DNA of 64,000 nucleotides from Glandiceps talaboti (taxonomy: Eukaryota > Hemichordata > Enteropneusta > Spengelidae), in assembly GCF_964340395.1 (NCBI RefSeq), contig NC_135558.1:16026771-16090770 (forward strand), in the 5' to 3' direction. A program made the translations under genes and the position numbers. The notes under the pieces are model-generated. The model saw only the letters and a program-made list of their open reading frames with translations. It ran no database searches and was not told the origin of the DNA. Positions 47,188 through 59,431 of the stretch are shown here, piece by piece. Each line of letters starts with the position of its first letter. Position 1 is the first letter of the stretch.

Positions 47188-48064
47188 TAACGATCATTGC
47201 ATCAAATGTCTAAAAAAATAAAACAATAAAGGCCCAGCACAGGTCAGGGTTCAGTTTAGGTGTGAAAAAAACCCAGTTGTCTGATAGAGCTATATGATCA
47301 GGTTTTATACTGAACAAAAGAATGATTGATAAGATATCACCATAGTGGATGTACAATAATATTAATGCGATAACCTAGGATTAAATCACTGGCCTTTAAA
47401 TGTACATGGCACTAGTATGTCATACTACTCGAGGGGTGGAATATGTAGCGGTTCGACTGCTAGAGACATATTTTATGAGAGTTATAACAATCATAAAAAC
47501 TGATATTGTAAATTTTATATTTCCATTCATCAGATAAAACTTCTCTGATATTAATCAAAACTGTTTATCTATGATTAAAAGTTAGAGTTGTGGTTGTTTT
47601 ATTTGTCTGGTTGTTTTTTCAATACAAGAATGTTCCTTCTGAGTGTCATCTCTGTAGCAATTCCAGTCTCCATTTGAAGAAACGAGCCACGCCATTGTAG
47701 ATTTGCACATAATAGACATATACTCGAATCAGCTTTGGTTGTCGTTTGTTTCAAGAAGTTGATTGCCATTGTTCAGACTCAATTGAAAGAAAGTTTATAG
47801 TGTATCGTGTACGTCTATAAATAGCATCTAATGGAGGTAATTACTGAACTTAGAATTGAACTCATGTCAGTATTATAGAGTTTTATTACCCAAGTGGTCA
47901 ACTGCCTTTTCAAGTGCGAATTTTAAAATGACCTGGACACACCATTATATATTATCATCATCGCGTATACATACTTAGCTAACATAAACTCTACACAGTA
48001 TAGTTTTTATGTTGATTTGTGCTTTGCAATTACAAGTTTAACAGCTAGTATAACAGCTCTGCAG
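47188..48064. other. Intergenic, nothing recognised
   Basis: No coding signature, repeat or RNA gene noted. Confidence 0.4.
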
Positions 48065-48270
48065 GGTTGGCGATGGCTGAGTGGTTAAATTTACCACACT
48101 GTAAGTAAGAAGAGTGTCGTTCAGTTTGACTCTACTGAACAACGCAGGTCCCCCCCCCCACCGGGTACTCCAGTTTCCTCCTTCACTAATACTGAACCCA
48201 TGAGGGATGGCCCTCACTGGACTTCTTGGGAGATGTTTAAAGAACTATCTTTATATATTTAAAGAAGTAT
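48065..48270 (+). mobile_element. tRNA-derived SINE
   Basis: GTTGGCGATGGCTGAGTGGT then TAA matches a Ser/Leu-type tRNA head with a clean Pol III A box (TGGCTGAGTGG). A weaker B box follows (GTTCAGTTTGACTC). The body then contains ACCGGGTACTCCAGTTTCCT then CC, a phrase common in marine invertebrate SINEs. It is not a functional tRNA: the stems do not close and no CCA-proximal acceptor stem is seen. The 3' boundary is approximate. Confidence 0.6.
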
Positions 48271-48343
48271 CCTGTATTAGTAAAGATTACTATATGAAGC
48301 TGACAGGTTTGTGTGTGTACATTTTCTCTGTGATCTTGATATG

Positions 48344-48380
48344 AATGACGTAATATTTGGGATCCCCAAATTACGTCATT
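48344..48380. repeat. 37-bp near-perfect palindrome with two TGACGTAA half sites
   Basis: AATGACGTAATATTTGGG and CCCCAAATTACGTCATT flank a two-base centre, with one extra base in the left arm. Each arm carries a TGACGTAA motif resembling CREB/ATF or PAR-bZIP sites. Confidence 0.75.
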
Positions 48381-49152
48381 GAATTATCTATCCATGTTGC
48401 TTATAAATACTATGCTACAAATCTCACAATTATAGGTGATACCTCTTTACTGTCTTCAGTTGAAACACAAATAACTGGAAATCTTTCGGACCTTACCTAT
48501 AACCCTAAAAGCAGCGGTTGTTCCTCGATATTCTATAAATTATAACTATAATAGTAGTATCAGTAGTGAACTAACTTTGCAGTTGTGTGATGTGTTGGTT
48601 TTGATATTAATATATCATATTTTTATATATTTCTTTAACGCTCTGTGCATGTAAAGCATTACACATAGGCCACACCGACGGTGCATCAAACGTGTGCCTC
48701 TGACATCAGAGCAAATTCGTATATGTAAACATGCCAATGGCATATTTATATGGTGTGCACTTTTCAGGACAAAATTCAACGTGGCTATGATACAAGGTGA
48801 GTTTTCTGTTAAAGTACATGTAGTTAACGTTTAGAAAAAAAAATAGTGTCTGAAGTTGGCCCATGTCTCTTTAATGACAAAATAACCCAACTTTTTGGCC
48901 GGGGTGTCACTGCAACTTCCAGAATTCTGACCACTAACCCATGCGGTCAAAAAGTAGACTGCGTATTGTATAAAGTTATAAATTATCACTAGTAATACGT
49001 GCGTGATTTTTTGGAAATGTTTACGTTCATGCATAAATGTTGAACTATTGATTTAGATTAATTCGAGTATTTTTCATATTGTGTGGCGGAAATATGATTA
49101 TGTGTCATTCGTTCGGTTCAAAGTACTCGAAGGCCACATACGTAGAATTTCT

Positions 49153-49473
49153 CAATACCGTGCAGGTTTTCTGTTTGATACAACCACACAGAAACAGATA
49201 AGAAACCGGACATGCTACACTTTAAGATAGCAAGATTGAAGACATCGAATGAACACAGCAAAGGACATTTTACTAGCGCTAGCCCTTTTCCGGGTGTTTG
49301 ACTCTAAAGAAAACATTGGCGCCCGAATGTCTGCATGGAGTTGCAATACATTATTCCATTTATACTAAATGTAGCAAAATATGTGATCTTGCTGTTGAAG
49401 TTAGACATACATGTATACAGTTTCTTGTTGGTTTCTGCGTGGTTGTATCAAACAGAAAAGCTGCACGGTATTG
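49153..49473. mobile_element. Family C MITE-like element, copy 3
   Basis: 321 bp. CAATACCGTGCAGGTTTTCT continuing GTTTGATACAACCACACA at the left; TGCGTGGTTGTATCAAACAG then AAAAGCTGCACGGTATTG at the right. The second internal inverted pair (TAAGATAGCAAGATTG against GTGATCTTGCTGTTG) is present. Open frames inside are not genes. Confidence 0.87.
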
Positions 49474-50700
49474 TGAAAATCACTGTAGATGCATTCGTTT
49501 ACTAGTTGTATTCGTAACCGCGAAACGGTATGTTCAATTCTATAAGTATAACGGGTTACATATTGAAAATATGTCGCGGATCACGAGGGAAAACAATGAC
49601 GTCTTCGGCAAGGTACGTCCATCGGTACGGGCAGTTGTCAGCGGAAGTAGACGGACTTTGAAACGTATCGGCCCTTGCCACATTTATTTACCACTTGACC
49701 CGAACTAAACTGACGTCCATGGAATTGTAATTGTCATCTTTGACAATTTGCAAACAATTCGTTCCGTCCATTATTGATAACCCTTTGGCCTCTCTTCCAC
49801 ATCACGCATTAATCAATAGGATACGAATCTGCTCAGAAACAATGCAATATTGTGTCATAGTCAATTATAGCATACATCAATCTGCATATTTCGAAATCAT
49901 GCGATGCTTCCACCTAACCCAACATCGTGAAATATTGACAGCAGCTTTGCAAATCATGAATTACTCGAACTACTGGTAGCAAAATTTTTAAGCGATGTCT
50001 CGTTGCTACCATGGCAGCACGTGCCATCTCTTTAAACGCGGAGAAAGAAACACCATCGTTCCTTTGAAAGCTCGGGTCTTATCCATTTGTCAACTCATGA
50101 GTCATCGATCTTTACTTGTATTGGGTTAACTTTTTCTTGTCTCGGAATCGTTTGTCTTGTTACTTTGCGAATTGTACGCCTGTCCTGGGAATTCAGATTG
50201 TACATCGATGGAGTGATGATCGCCCTCTATCGGCCAAACATCTGAATAAAGTCTACTACAACTCGCGGTAACCACCTGTTGGAATTCTACAAATTATGCT
50301 GGCAGGACATCGGTCCTTCTGATTTTTTGATTTCATTATTTCTTTCTCCCCTGCTCCATTTATTTCACGACCTATTCAATTTCCTTTCCCTATTATATAT
50401 CTCACAATTATACAAGCCTAAATTTAAACGCAACATATTGCCACGGAAAAACTAGTGAGAAGATTACACTTCTAGAATTTTGGATTAAAAAAAGAGAAAA
50501 AAAAAGAAAAAAAAGAAAAAAAGGGAAAGACAGACGTTCTTGACCTAAGCACTGGTGACCGGGGCACAGGCGAGTGAGAGACGTATTCTGATAGCCGTCG
50601 CCAAGGTTACGTAAACAATATATAAATATTCATACGTAGATAGGTGTACTGTATAATCGTGTTACACCCATATGTTCAGCTGAACGTGTAAGTAATAAAG
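49474..50700. other. Intergenic, nothing recognised
   Basis: Contains an A-rich run (AAAGAAAAAAA type) at about 50485-50525. No gene signature. Confidence 0.4.
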
Positions 50701-51320
50701 TCTGGTTGAGATTAGACGTTGGCAGTCACACTAGTAGCACTACACGCTGAGGGTAACGTGTCAGCTCGAAAGACAGACGACTGTTTGTTTACGGGGCTTT
50801 ACGTGCTTCGCATGAGTCGATTTCAGGTCGGTAATTTTTCACCGAGACTTTCGTTAGAGTACGAGCGACAATCGAATCACTACGTGCACACTCGTCCGTC
50901 TGTCAATGTTTTGTTAGAAGTGCGTTCATTCATCTTATAGGAGACATTAAACAAGACAACATACAACACTCGGCGGATCGCATTGTGTTACACAAGTGGA
51001 GGTTGGCGTGGATTAGCCGCACAGAGGACGTCGTGCGCTTGAAGATTTTCATCCCACCCCACCCCACCCCACCCCACCCCACCTTGCTGTCTTTTTTTTT
51101 TATCTGAGGGTATCATCTGTGCTAATTTGACACCTCGCTATGTCAACGTAACTGTCATATTTTCACGGACTGCTAGACCGTAAACAGAGTGTAACCACAA
51201 AGGATAGTTTTGGCTCTGGTTCAACGTAATTTGCATTCAAACTTTACGCATTTAGTTTAGCTTGGTTCTGCAGGTGATTACGGAACATTGTGCAGGAGGA
51301 GTGACTCATTATCGGTGCAG
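50701..51320 (+). other. Possible 5' untranslated exon / promoter region of the gene at 58010
   Basis: A CpG-containing stretch, richer in GC than its surroundings, ends in a good donor (GGTGCAG|GTGAGT at 51320/51321). It contains a (CCCCA)n run at about 51053-51082. The next good acceptor ahead of a coding exon is at 57903-57904. The link to the 58010 gene is speculative. Confidence 0.25.
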
Positions 51321-53019
51321 GTGAGTTACTATAGTATTTTTACCGAACCTCGAATTCTCAACACGTTAAATCCGCCTTCTTACTAGATGATTCCCGGTAG
51401 TACAAAGGTGTGACCGGAACAATATAACGTCTATGGTGTCATCATGTGAAGATATTGTTCTGTAAGTATCAGCCTGTAGGCGTACTGTGTATGCTATATA
51501 TGAGGTCACACGACCGTCACTTTTGAAGTTTGATCTATACTGCTGGGCTTATTTATAGTCGTTCGATAGTTCGAACCCACAACGCAGGTAGTAGTTACCT
51601 GGAGTTACCTGGGCTGCATGGTAAGCAGCTGTCAAAACAGCGGACATTTTCCAAACGCACTGATAGCTACATACATATATCGGAAATTCCCACCGAGTTG
51701 CTCAAACGGTAAGACAGTTAATATAACATTTGATACAAAATTCCCTGTCTGATTGGTAAGCAGATGAACGAGACGTAACGGTAAAAAAAACTCTAATATT
51801 ACATATATGGTGTAAGTCGAATTTGAAATTTTAGTGAAATTTTGGTGAAATTTTGACACCTGGGAAAAAACAGTAAAACGTTCAACACTGGTTCATATGT
51901 CAATGCTGGTAACATGACGGTGTATAGTGGATTTTCATCGTTCATATCTTACAAAACACATTCGAGCGCTCTTAGTGATATTTGAGTGGTTTATTCAAGT
52001 AAATTTGCCTGACCTGACGCTCGTAGCAAGTAGGTCATATTCGTGAATCCAGAACGAACATGAACACCGACGCAACCAGCTAAGTAAAAAGATTAAACAT
52101 CAATCGTGGTCTAGATCTGTTGAAGCGAATTTTAGATAGCTGAGTAAGCGCTCGGCTGTTAATGTCAACCATATATACCCGCTGTGTTAGTGACTTCACC
52201 AACGATATCGCGAATCAAAAAACGAACTATTAAACCACGATTGTATCAAAGGGGCGTTTAAATTTCAGAGGAAGTTCTTTTAACGCTTAAACTATAAAAT
52301 TGCTGGATAATGGGGTGATATAGACGGCTTTAATGTCTTGTATAGGTCAGAGAGGATGTTAAGCTTTTGTGGTGTGGTTATTAGACTAATGTTTAGAAAC
52401 GGTTGTACATTTGGGCTCGTGAGGTATTATATTATCGTAACATGTATAAGTTGCTATGTACGCGATTGCGGTTATAGTGACGACTCTTGAGTTCTATTAA
52501 CAACCATACTTTAACGTTTAAATGCCGCAAAATGCACCTCGTTTGATAAACAGTCACATTATATCAATCATCGTAAAAAATGTATCGCTTTTGGATGACG
52601 GTGGTCGGGCTACGCCAAGTCAAGTTATCACTTCTGCGATTCCTGACAGTGTAACTGACGAGGACAACTAACACATCTCTATATATCTACACTTACAATG
52701 ACTCGCCGACTCGGGTAGTAGCTACTCGAATAGTCGTAGTCCCGATTGCGGAAGGAGTAACGGAGTAAGTCAGGACTCGATTCTGACATTGTCCCTTTTA
52801 ATTTCTTCTGTAGAAAGGATGTCAGAATCTAGGCAACCGACTTTACTCTGTCTGCAAGCAGGACTAGAAAACTTGTAGACTGCAAGAAACGTCGCGTCGT
52901 TCAGCTCTAACCAGCCTTCTCGCTGCGAAGTTGGGGGTTCAACATGCCGTATCAACTTGATCGATTGAGTCTAACGTTATCACAAACCATTCGGCGCTTA
53001 GATTTCATCGCTAAAAAAA
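51321..53019. other. Intergenic or intron, nothing recognised
   Basis: No exon with conserved coding content was found on either strand. Confidence 0.4.
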
Positions 53020-53290
53020 ATTAAGTCCATTTTCTTTGCGTATGACGAGCTAAGGATTTACACGTGTGCTATTTTCCAGTCACGGCAGTTTTACGTAAAA
53101 TGTTAGGTTTTTATCACACCAATCATCTCATATCTGTATTGTAAATACATCTCTTAAAGAAAATGTAAATTAACTATTTTTTTTGCGTAAGAAGAGATTT
53201 ATGCACGTGTGCCATTTTGTTCGGTTAAGAGCAGTTTACGTAAAATTTTCGGTTTTTATCACCCCGGCCATCTTTAGAGCTTCTGATATA
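53020..53290. repeat. Imperfect tandem duplication, about 137 bp period
   Basis: TTTGCGTA...ACACGTGTGC(T/C)ATTTT and GCAGTTTTACGTAAAAT...GGTTTTTATCAC(A/C)CC occur in the same order in 53028-53150 and 53179-53285. Confidence 0.75.
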
Positions 53291-53514
53291 TTTGTTTAAT
53301 GTATACGACTGTTTGTTCGTTCACTATCTTATATAATGGTTTTGATTGCCGAATACCATTGTTGATGACGTGCAGCGGAATAACAATGGCGTTATTAAGA
53401 TTGATAAATCGTACATATTTGTTTTCTTTTATTGATATTTTTCTCTGTAGTGTGTGTTTAGCATTATTGATATGCCCCAGATAAAAATTCTTGTCAACAT
53501 TGAATGGTCACCAC

Positions 53515-53765
53515 GGCTAAAGTTCGTGTATTTTCGGCTAAAGTTCGCGTGTTTTTCGAGTCAGCTAATTTAAAGTTCGTGTTCAAAATACACAGTTATG
53601 TATAATACGCACGTCAATGGAAATATGACAAAGTCTGTACTAACTGAGTCCTCACTGTCGGGTAAAGTTCGTGTATTTTCGGAAATCTGACAGTCTGCAA
53701 CTGAATTCCCATTGTCGGCTAAAGTTCGTGTATTTTGACTAATGTTCGTGTACAAAATACACATG
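53515..53765. repeat. AAAGTTCGTGTATTTT dispersed short repeats, two duplicated blocks
   Basis: GGCTAAAGTTCGTGTATTTT and variants occur about six times. Each of two blocks ends GTTCGTGT(T/A)CAAAATACACA (about 53575-53594 and 53743-53762), so a block of roughly 70-80 bp was copied. Confidence 0.75.
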
Positions 53766-54311
53766 CATTATACACTACAGTCGAAATCAGTTGACTTGAA
53801 ATCTGACTCAACAGAAATTTTACTAACATTGCTACATTTTCAGCTTTATCGTCTGCGAGACATAAATCTTGCCAATGTTGCTACATTTTCTTTGGCGTGG
53901 GCTACCATTAGCAGATCGTCACAAAACTATATACATTGTAACAAAATATTTTTTTTCAGGCATTTCAGTGAAATAAGATGTATAAAAAAATTGTCGCGCC
54001 AGACGATAAGATTAGTACTGTCTGTAAGAATTTCTTCAAGGACAAGTCGTTTCTGCTCATACGGTTTCCATTTTAAAACATATTTTGGAGCAAATCAGCG
54101 TTGATAGTTTGATATAGGTGCTTGGGGACACACACATATGTTTAGTTACCAATATTGTGGCGTTTTGATACCCCAAAATGCCATAACGTCGTGTATGAAT
54201 ACCATGTGACAGCTACTAGACAAGATTCGACATTTTGTTAGAAGTTAGAACAATATGATGAAACAATAGTAAAAATCGAGAACCATAATTTATAGAATGT
54301 GTCACTTACAG

Positions 54312-54667
54312 CCCGTGTCATGTTAGTGTTCACTGGCTCTGTATGATGCAACCATGCAGAAGCCAATTAGAAACTGTACGTGCTACACTTTAAGATGGCA
54401 AATTTTGAATGAATGCAGTTTCTTGTGACATTTTGACTAAAAAGAAACGAGCTAACATGCCACACGAGCGTGCAGACATCAAACACACATCAAAACATTA
54501 GCGCCCAAATGTCTGTACATCTAGCTGCAGTATGTTTTATTCTTATTTCATTCAAACAAAATGTAGCAAGAAATTACGATTTTGTTTTCTTAAAATATAG
54601 AATGTGAAATTTGTTATGTTTCTGCGTGGTTGCATCAGACAACTAGCACACACTAACATGAAACGGG
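54312..54667. mobile_element. Family C MITE-like element, copy 4
   Basis: 356 bp. CCCGTGTCATGTTAGTGTTC at the left and CACTAACATGAAACGGGT at the right, with inner arms TGATGCAACCATGCAGAAGC and the GTTTCTGCGTGGTTGCATCA inverse. It shares the interior motifs TAGCGCCCAAATGTCTG-like and AAAATGTAGCAAGAAA with copies 1-3. Confidence 0.82.
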
Positions 54668-55076
54668 TGGTATATACCGCGTAGGGAGTCCTTGATGAAC
54701 TTCCGAGTATCATGATTGCGACACAGGGAGGAGCGGGTGGGTGTAATTAACCTGTGCAAACCGTCAGTTTTATCACTAAGTCTAGTTCCTACTTTTGATA
54801 TGATTGTTAAGTTTCTTAAAATAACAAATCATGACGTTTGAAATATTTAATACTGACGCAATATAATGATAACATTTCCATTTTATTCGGACGACTTCGG
54901 TTATATTCCGGCAACTATGTAATTTGTGCACGACCTTGATCAAGTACGGCCAAGTATGGCCACGTGGTACGGTCAATTTTTCACATACGCTTAAAAAAAC
55001 CACCAATTCGACCTTGTTACAGTAATTACTTAGTCTCCATCCAATAACACCTACAAAAATAGATACAAGGTCTTTA

Positions 55077-55311
55077 TTAAAGTGGTCATATGGATGAGGA
55101 TTTGGTATTTATTTTGGATTTTTAATTTATAAAATAAGTATATCATGGCTTCCTACTTGAAAAAAAACCCCTGAATGTTGAATGGGTTACAAACAAGGAC
55201 TTTGCACATGATGTTTCACATTGATTTTTCAAGTAGGAAGCCACGATAATATTGATTTATAAATCCAAAATCCAAATTAATTCCCAATCCCCGTCGATAT
55301 GGTCACTTTAA
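55077..55311. mobile_element. Family B foldback element, copy 2
   Basis: 235 bp, TTAAAGTGGTCATATGGATG at the left and CGATATGGTCACTTTAA at the right. The arms contain GGTATTTATTTTGGATTTTT and ATGGCTTCCTACTTGAAAAA with inverted partners. The centre is shorter than in copy 1. Confidence 0.87.
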
Positions 55312-55599
55312 AGAACAAATCGTTGAAAGTACGAGGTTGGGAATGATGTAGTCACGTAACGGTTTCTCAGAATGGACACAAGAAGGCAGGTCAAAACTGG
55401 CGATGTACATGTGAACTTGAAGAATCGGTAAATAGAACTTGGTGAAATTTTATATAAATGATATAATCAAATTCAATAAAATGGTATAAACGGTGGCGGT
55501 GCAAATACATATAACTCTGACACAGCATGAGTTTGTTTCTCGTTGTCGCAAAACAACTCACCTATTTACGGAACCGTCCGAGACCTGCCACGGTGTCGG

Positions 55600-56078
55600 G
55601 AAAATATACGAGAATGTCATTTTCTATTCTACGGTAGTACTAAATGAAAGATTTCAAACCAAAAGCAAACGAAAATGGCATATATTAAAACCTGGGCTGG
55701 GCTTTTGTGCTTGGGGAATAGTAGAAATTAAAAAAATAATCCTTGCCGTAGTGTTATGGCCGCATTATGTGCCCTTCCCTATCAAAATAGTCACCGCTTT
55801 ATGCAGAAAACATAAGCAAGGGGAAAATGCCCCCACCCTCTCGAAATAGTGGCCATAGCCTTTATGACTTCAATATTTGCACTCAGCGCTTCAAGGCATA
55901 GAAAACAGCCAGAAAACGACCCTTGCAGTAGTGTAAGATCCATTTTATTAACTGTATTTCAATTTCATTATTCAAGATCTCATCCCAATAGCCCGGCCCA
56001 GGTTTTAGTTTATGCCTCATTGGCAACCAAAATGAGAAATTTTTCTTACGTGCACAGAACTATGTATTCTCGTAAAAT
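55600..56078. repeat. Possible diverged inverted-repeat element (family H)
   Basis: AAAACCTGGGCTGGGCTTTT (about 55688) has an inverted partner, ATAGCCCGGCCCAGGTTTTA (about 55988). ATACGAGAATG (about 55608) pairs with TATTCTCGTAAAAT (about 56066), and TGCCGTAGTGT with the ACCCTTGCAGTAGTGTAA block. The arms are strongly diverged, so this is tentative. Confidence 0.4.
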
Positions 56079-56458
56079 GAACGATACGCGTAAAACGGAT
56101 TCCATGTGCATGTTTATTTAACTAAGAACGCTTGGCAAAGTTTATTGGCTCGGAATAAACATTCCTAGGGTAGTACGTGTTGAAAATGGAGCTAACATCG
56201 ATCGATTTTGTAAAAATCGATAATAACAACCCCATTATCTGCGATTACAGACGATATAGAAATAACTAAATGTCTTGCATACTTTATTTTTTATCCTTCT
56301 GTCAATGTATTTTCTTAACTAAACAATTTCTTAGAGCAGTGTAGTTATACAAACGTAAAGGGGTGTCAATTAATCCACACTGTCATTTTAATATGCAATG
56401 TCAAATAAAGCAGAAACGAACTTTAAAACCATGTTGTTTGGTAGGTGCGAATGAAAAG

Positions 56459-56751
56459 TTAAAGTGGCCCTATGGACTAGACAGTAATGACGTCATCGGT
56501 CTAGGCTTATCAGCCTGCCAGTCTACCCCATGGATGAGAGATTTGAATTTATTTGGATTTTTGATTTATAAACAAATTTACTGTGTTTTTTTTACTGTGA
56601 AACAAAAGTGAAACTACTATGTAGACCAAGTCCGTGTTTGTTATTCAATATATTGAAAAGAAAATCATCAACTGAAAAGTGTGTAAAAAAATTGTTATTG
56701 TACGTACCGGAAGTGATTTCTAAACAAACTTAATAATATGGCCACATTGAA
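56459..56751. mobile_element. Family B foldback element, copy 3 (diverged)
   Basis: TTAAAGTGGCCCTATGGACT at the left, AATATGGCCACATTGA at the right. Shared TTTATTTGGATTTTTGATTT, GACCAAGTCCGTGTTTGTTA and TTGTTATTGTACGTAC with copy 1. The final TTAA has changed to TTGA. Confidence 0.75.
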
Positions 56752-57904
56752 TAAAGAAATACACACATTGACTGTCTGTCTAGTTGAATGTCCTGATCGA
56801 CACGTCTATAGGTTTGGGAGTGAACACATTCTGTTTCTGGTTTTGCAGACAGAGTTCACTTACCGACTGATACGTCAACAACGTGGTATGTGACATGATG
56901 AGTTAACATTTCGTTTGATATGTATATTTGCGATTTTCATAGAAAACAGCGTTGACACAACATCGCGTACACACAGTGGGGACAGGGAAACAACCGCGCA
57001 CATACATACGCGCGCGCACACACAAGCACGCACTTATTGCTCGTACTCGCGCGTGCTCGCATACAAGCACGCATTCGAATGCTATTTCACGCACAGTAGG
57101 GTTGGAAATATATTCTGTCACGAATTTGTAATTACTGTGTGTGGGTTCAGACATGACGCTGTTTTATACATGTCGCCAAACACCTAGTTAGAGAAAAGAC
57201 TATCTTTTATTGCAGTAGCTCACACGGGTGTCAAGCCAATAACTAAACCGAAAATTACAAGAAAAAATTGAAAGTGAAACAATAATTTAATTGCCGTCAG
57301 TCAAACCGCATGTCCCGATTTCTGTTCTATGAACGAATGTAATATTATTAGCGAACCAAAAGATGGTATACACGTTCTCCCAAAAATGAAAGGAAAATTG
57401 AAAAAAGCATACGGCGAGGCAAAATGTGTTCGGTTGTGATAATAGAGAGCACAGCCATATGCTACAACTACGTAACAACACACACATGTGCTACAACAAG
57501 CGTACGTTTCTCTATTCATTTTCTGGCAGTAAGACCTTTTCATTCTATTTTCTCTCGCTAATAAATTAGCAACGGTAATAATTCACTTTCATGAGTTTAT
57601 ATAACCCAGGAGGTTTATTTTTAATTGGATTGTGGAATTACTATTATTGAAGTGCAGTCCCATGTTGTACATTTCATAGGCCACTTCCTTAGTTCATACA
57701 TCAGCCGCTTAAATGCTGTCAATTGCTGGAAGATTTGCTAGGGCATATCCCGCTTGAGGTATAAAATTTGACGCAATTTATCGGGAAAGCTGCCTTGCTG
57801 TTACAATTGGAGATACATACATTTACACTGTAACGATTTTAATTTTTGATAACTTACATTAGTACACTCGTAATAATTATTAAATGTCTTGTTTTCTTTG
57901 ACAG
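56752..57904. other. Intergenic or intron with a family G repeat
   Basis: Apart from the repeat at 57138-57235 and a CA/CG-rich patch at 56990-57070, nothing is recognised. It ends in a polypyrimidine tract and AG (TTGTTTTCTTTGACAG). Confidence 0.45.
57138..57235 (-). repeat. Dispersed repeat, family G, copy 2 (inverted)
   Basis: The reverse complement reads CTTGACACCCGTGTGAGCTA, CTGCAATAAAAGATA, GTGTTTGGCGACATGTATAA and GTCATGTCTGAACCCACAC, matching 19015-19128 with few changes. Confidence 0.75.
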
Positions 57905-58009
57905 GATTGACCTGCTTTCTTAGGATACCAACCCAATCTAAGGAAACTTCGTTGTCATTGACAACCATCACATCCCATCTGTTTCCTTGGCAACATCACC
58001 TTGGCAACA

Positions 58010-59431
58010 ATGAGCCGCCATCTTGAAGGATTCCAAATGTACGAGACGCGTACAGCGGAGGACGCGAGGCGTCGAAACCGGTTTGCTGAGAACCAGAAAA
58101 ATAACGAACTAGATACTCAAAAAGAATTGGAGAGACTTCATATAGAAACAATGAAAAAGGAAAGAAGACGGTTGGAGAATGAACTTAGTAAGATCAGGAA
58201 TAAAGGTCAATATATGGTCAAGCGACCATCAAATATGAGCAACCAAGCAGTTAATTTTACCCTTCGACACTCAGGACCTATGTATGGAAGTAAAAATAAT
58301 CCCGCGCTTTCATCTACTTGGCATGGTAACCCGAACCATGCCAAGGCTACCGGTGCTAGCAGTAAACGGAAAACAAGCCGGGCAGGGGTAAGCGATCCCA
58401 CGTATAGATCAGAACGAAGAGCGAGCCGAAGGAAGGTCAGTAATATCACCCAACCTATGAACGGTAGCCATCCGGGTGAGAAAACATCAACACCCGAACA
58501 AAAACAAGACGAAACTACTTCTAATGGCAGTGCTGTGACGTCAGATGTTACTTCAGATAGTCCAATCAGCCGTGTTAAAGAAGCGAATACTACACCAAGG
58601 GTACACCGTTCCTCAATCATTATCGTTTCAGGGGATGATACGCCTAGGCGACCGTCCAGGAAAAGTTTATCAATATTTGATTTAGATATGAATGAAGCGA
58701 GGGATTCTGTTGCTAAGAGACTGTTGTCTGATGAGGCTAAAAGTGACAGCCCCGTTTCATCACCGAGAAGTTCATCCCCAAGATCGGTACCATCGGCGCC
58801 TGCACGAGAGTTGTCGATGGTTCCCGAAGAACCGACTTCGAAACCTTCGGTCATTCCACCAATAAGTGGGACTCTGCAACCTACAGATACAGTCGCTGTC
58901 TCGAAGGATGTTAAAGAGGAAAGCACGGGAGAGAAAAAAGGTGAAGAGGCACTGAAAACAGTGACAGAAGAACAGAAAGCAGACGACGAGAGCGGGGTAA
59001 CAGGGTCGGCAAACGAACCGACTCCAGAATCGGAAAATCAAGTCGCGAATCCCGAGTCAGAGGAAAAGGACGAATCTGGACCTCGTTCTGGAACACCAAC
59101 TAAAAGGAAGACGAGTAAGGAAGAGGATTCCGAAATCACTGCGGAGGACCGCGCACAGGATTTAAGGAGAATGCAACAGATGTTAGAAAATCCTAACCAG
59201 ATGTTCGACCAGGGTAAGTACGCCCCTGATGGTGGGCTGAGGACAATTCACCTTCTGCCCGACAGCGATGAGGCGTTCGAGGAGGCGAAGAAAGCTCGTT
59301 ATTTGCGTGGGAAAGATTGGGCTGGAACAGAAACAGAACTGAGTATTAACGAGATATTTGGCAAGGAATCTAGTGATGACAAAGAGAACGAAACAGGTGG
59401 ACAGTTTGATGGTTCTCAAACTATTTAATCA
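58010..59431 (+). CDS. Coiled-coil/disordered protein, 472 aa, possibly CCDC190-like
   Basis: One coding exon. An in-frame TTG lies at 58001, but ATG 58010 (MSRHLEGFQMYETRTAEDAR) is the first ATG. Frame end is given with the stop near 59426-59428. The exon probably starts at 57905 after a strong acceptor, giving a 105-nt leader segment and an upstream untranslated exon. Residues about 15-65 are a charged heptad-like coiled coil (KELERLHIETMKKERRRLEN). About 90-400 is Ser/Thr/Pro/Glu/Lys-rich, likely disordered, with basic Ser patches (RRASRRKVS, RRPSRKSLS) that could be phosphosites. The C-terminal 70 residues are more ordered (DGGLRTIHLLPDSDEAFEEA, RYLRGKDWAG, ELSINEIFGKE) and end near a KEN tripeptide. 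The N-terminus (M-x-R-H, then a coiled coil) resembles vertebrate CCDC190 from memory. That identity is unproven and function is unknown. Confidence 0.8.

Noticed and set aside
48065-48150. Functional tRNA-Ser or tRNA-Leu gene
   Set aside because: The A box is good, but the acceptor and T stems do not pair and the body continues as a SINE.
49298-49708. 136-aa frame on plus
   Set aside because: The first half is the right arm of a family C element and the rest has no known signature.
50719-50940. 73-aa frame as a small gene
   Set aside because: No conserved sequence. More likely leader or promoter DNA, if anything.
58207-58926. 239-aa frame on the minus strand
   Set aside because: Shadow of the plus-strand 472-aa coding frame; no independent motif.
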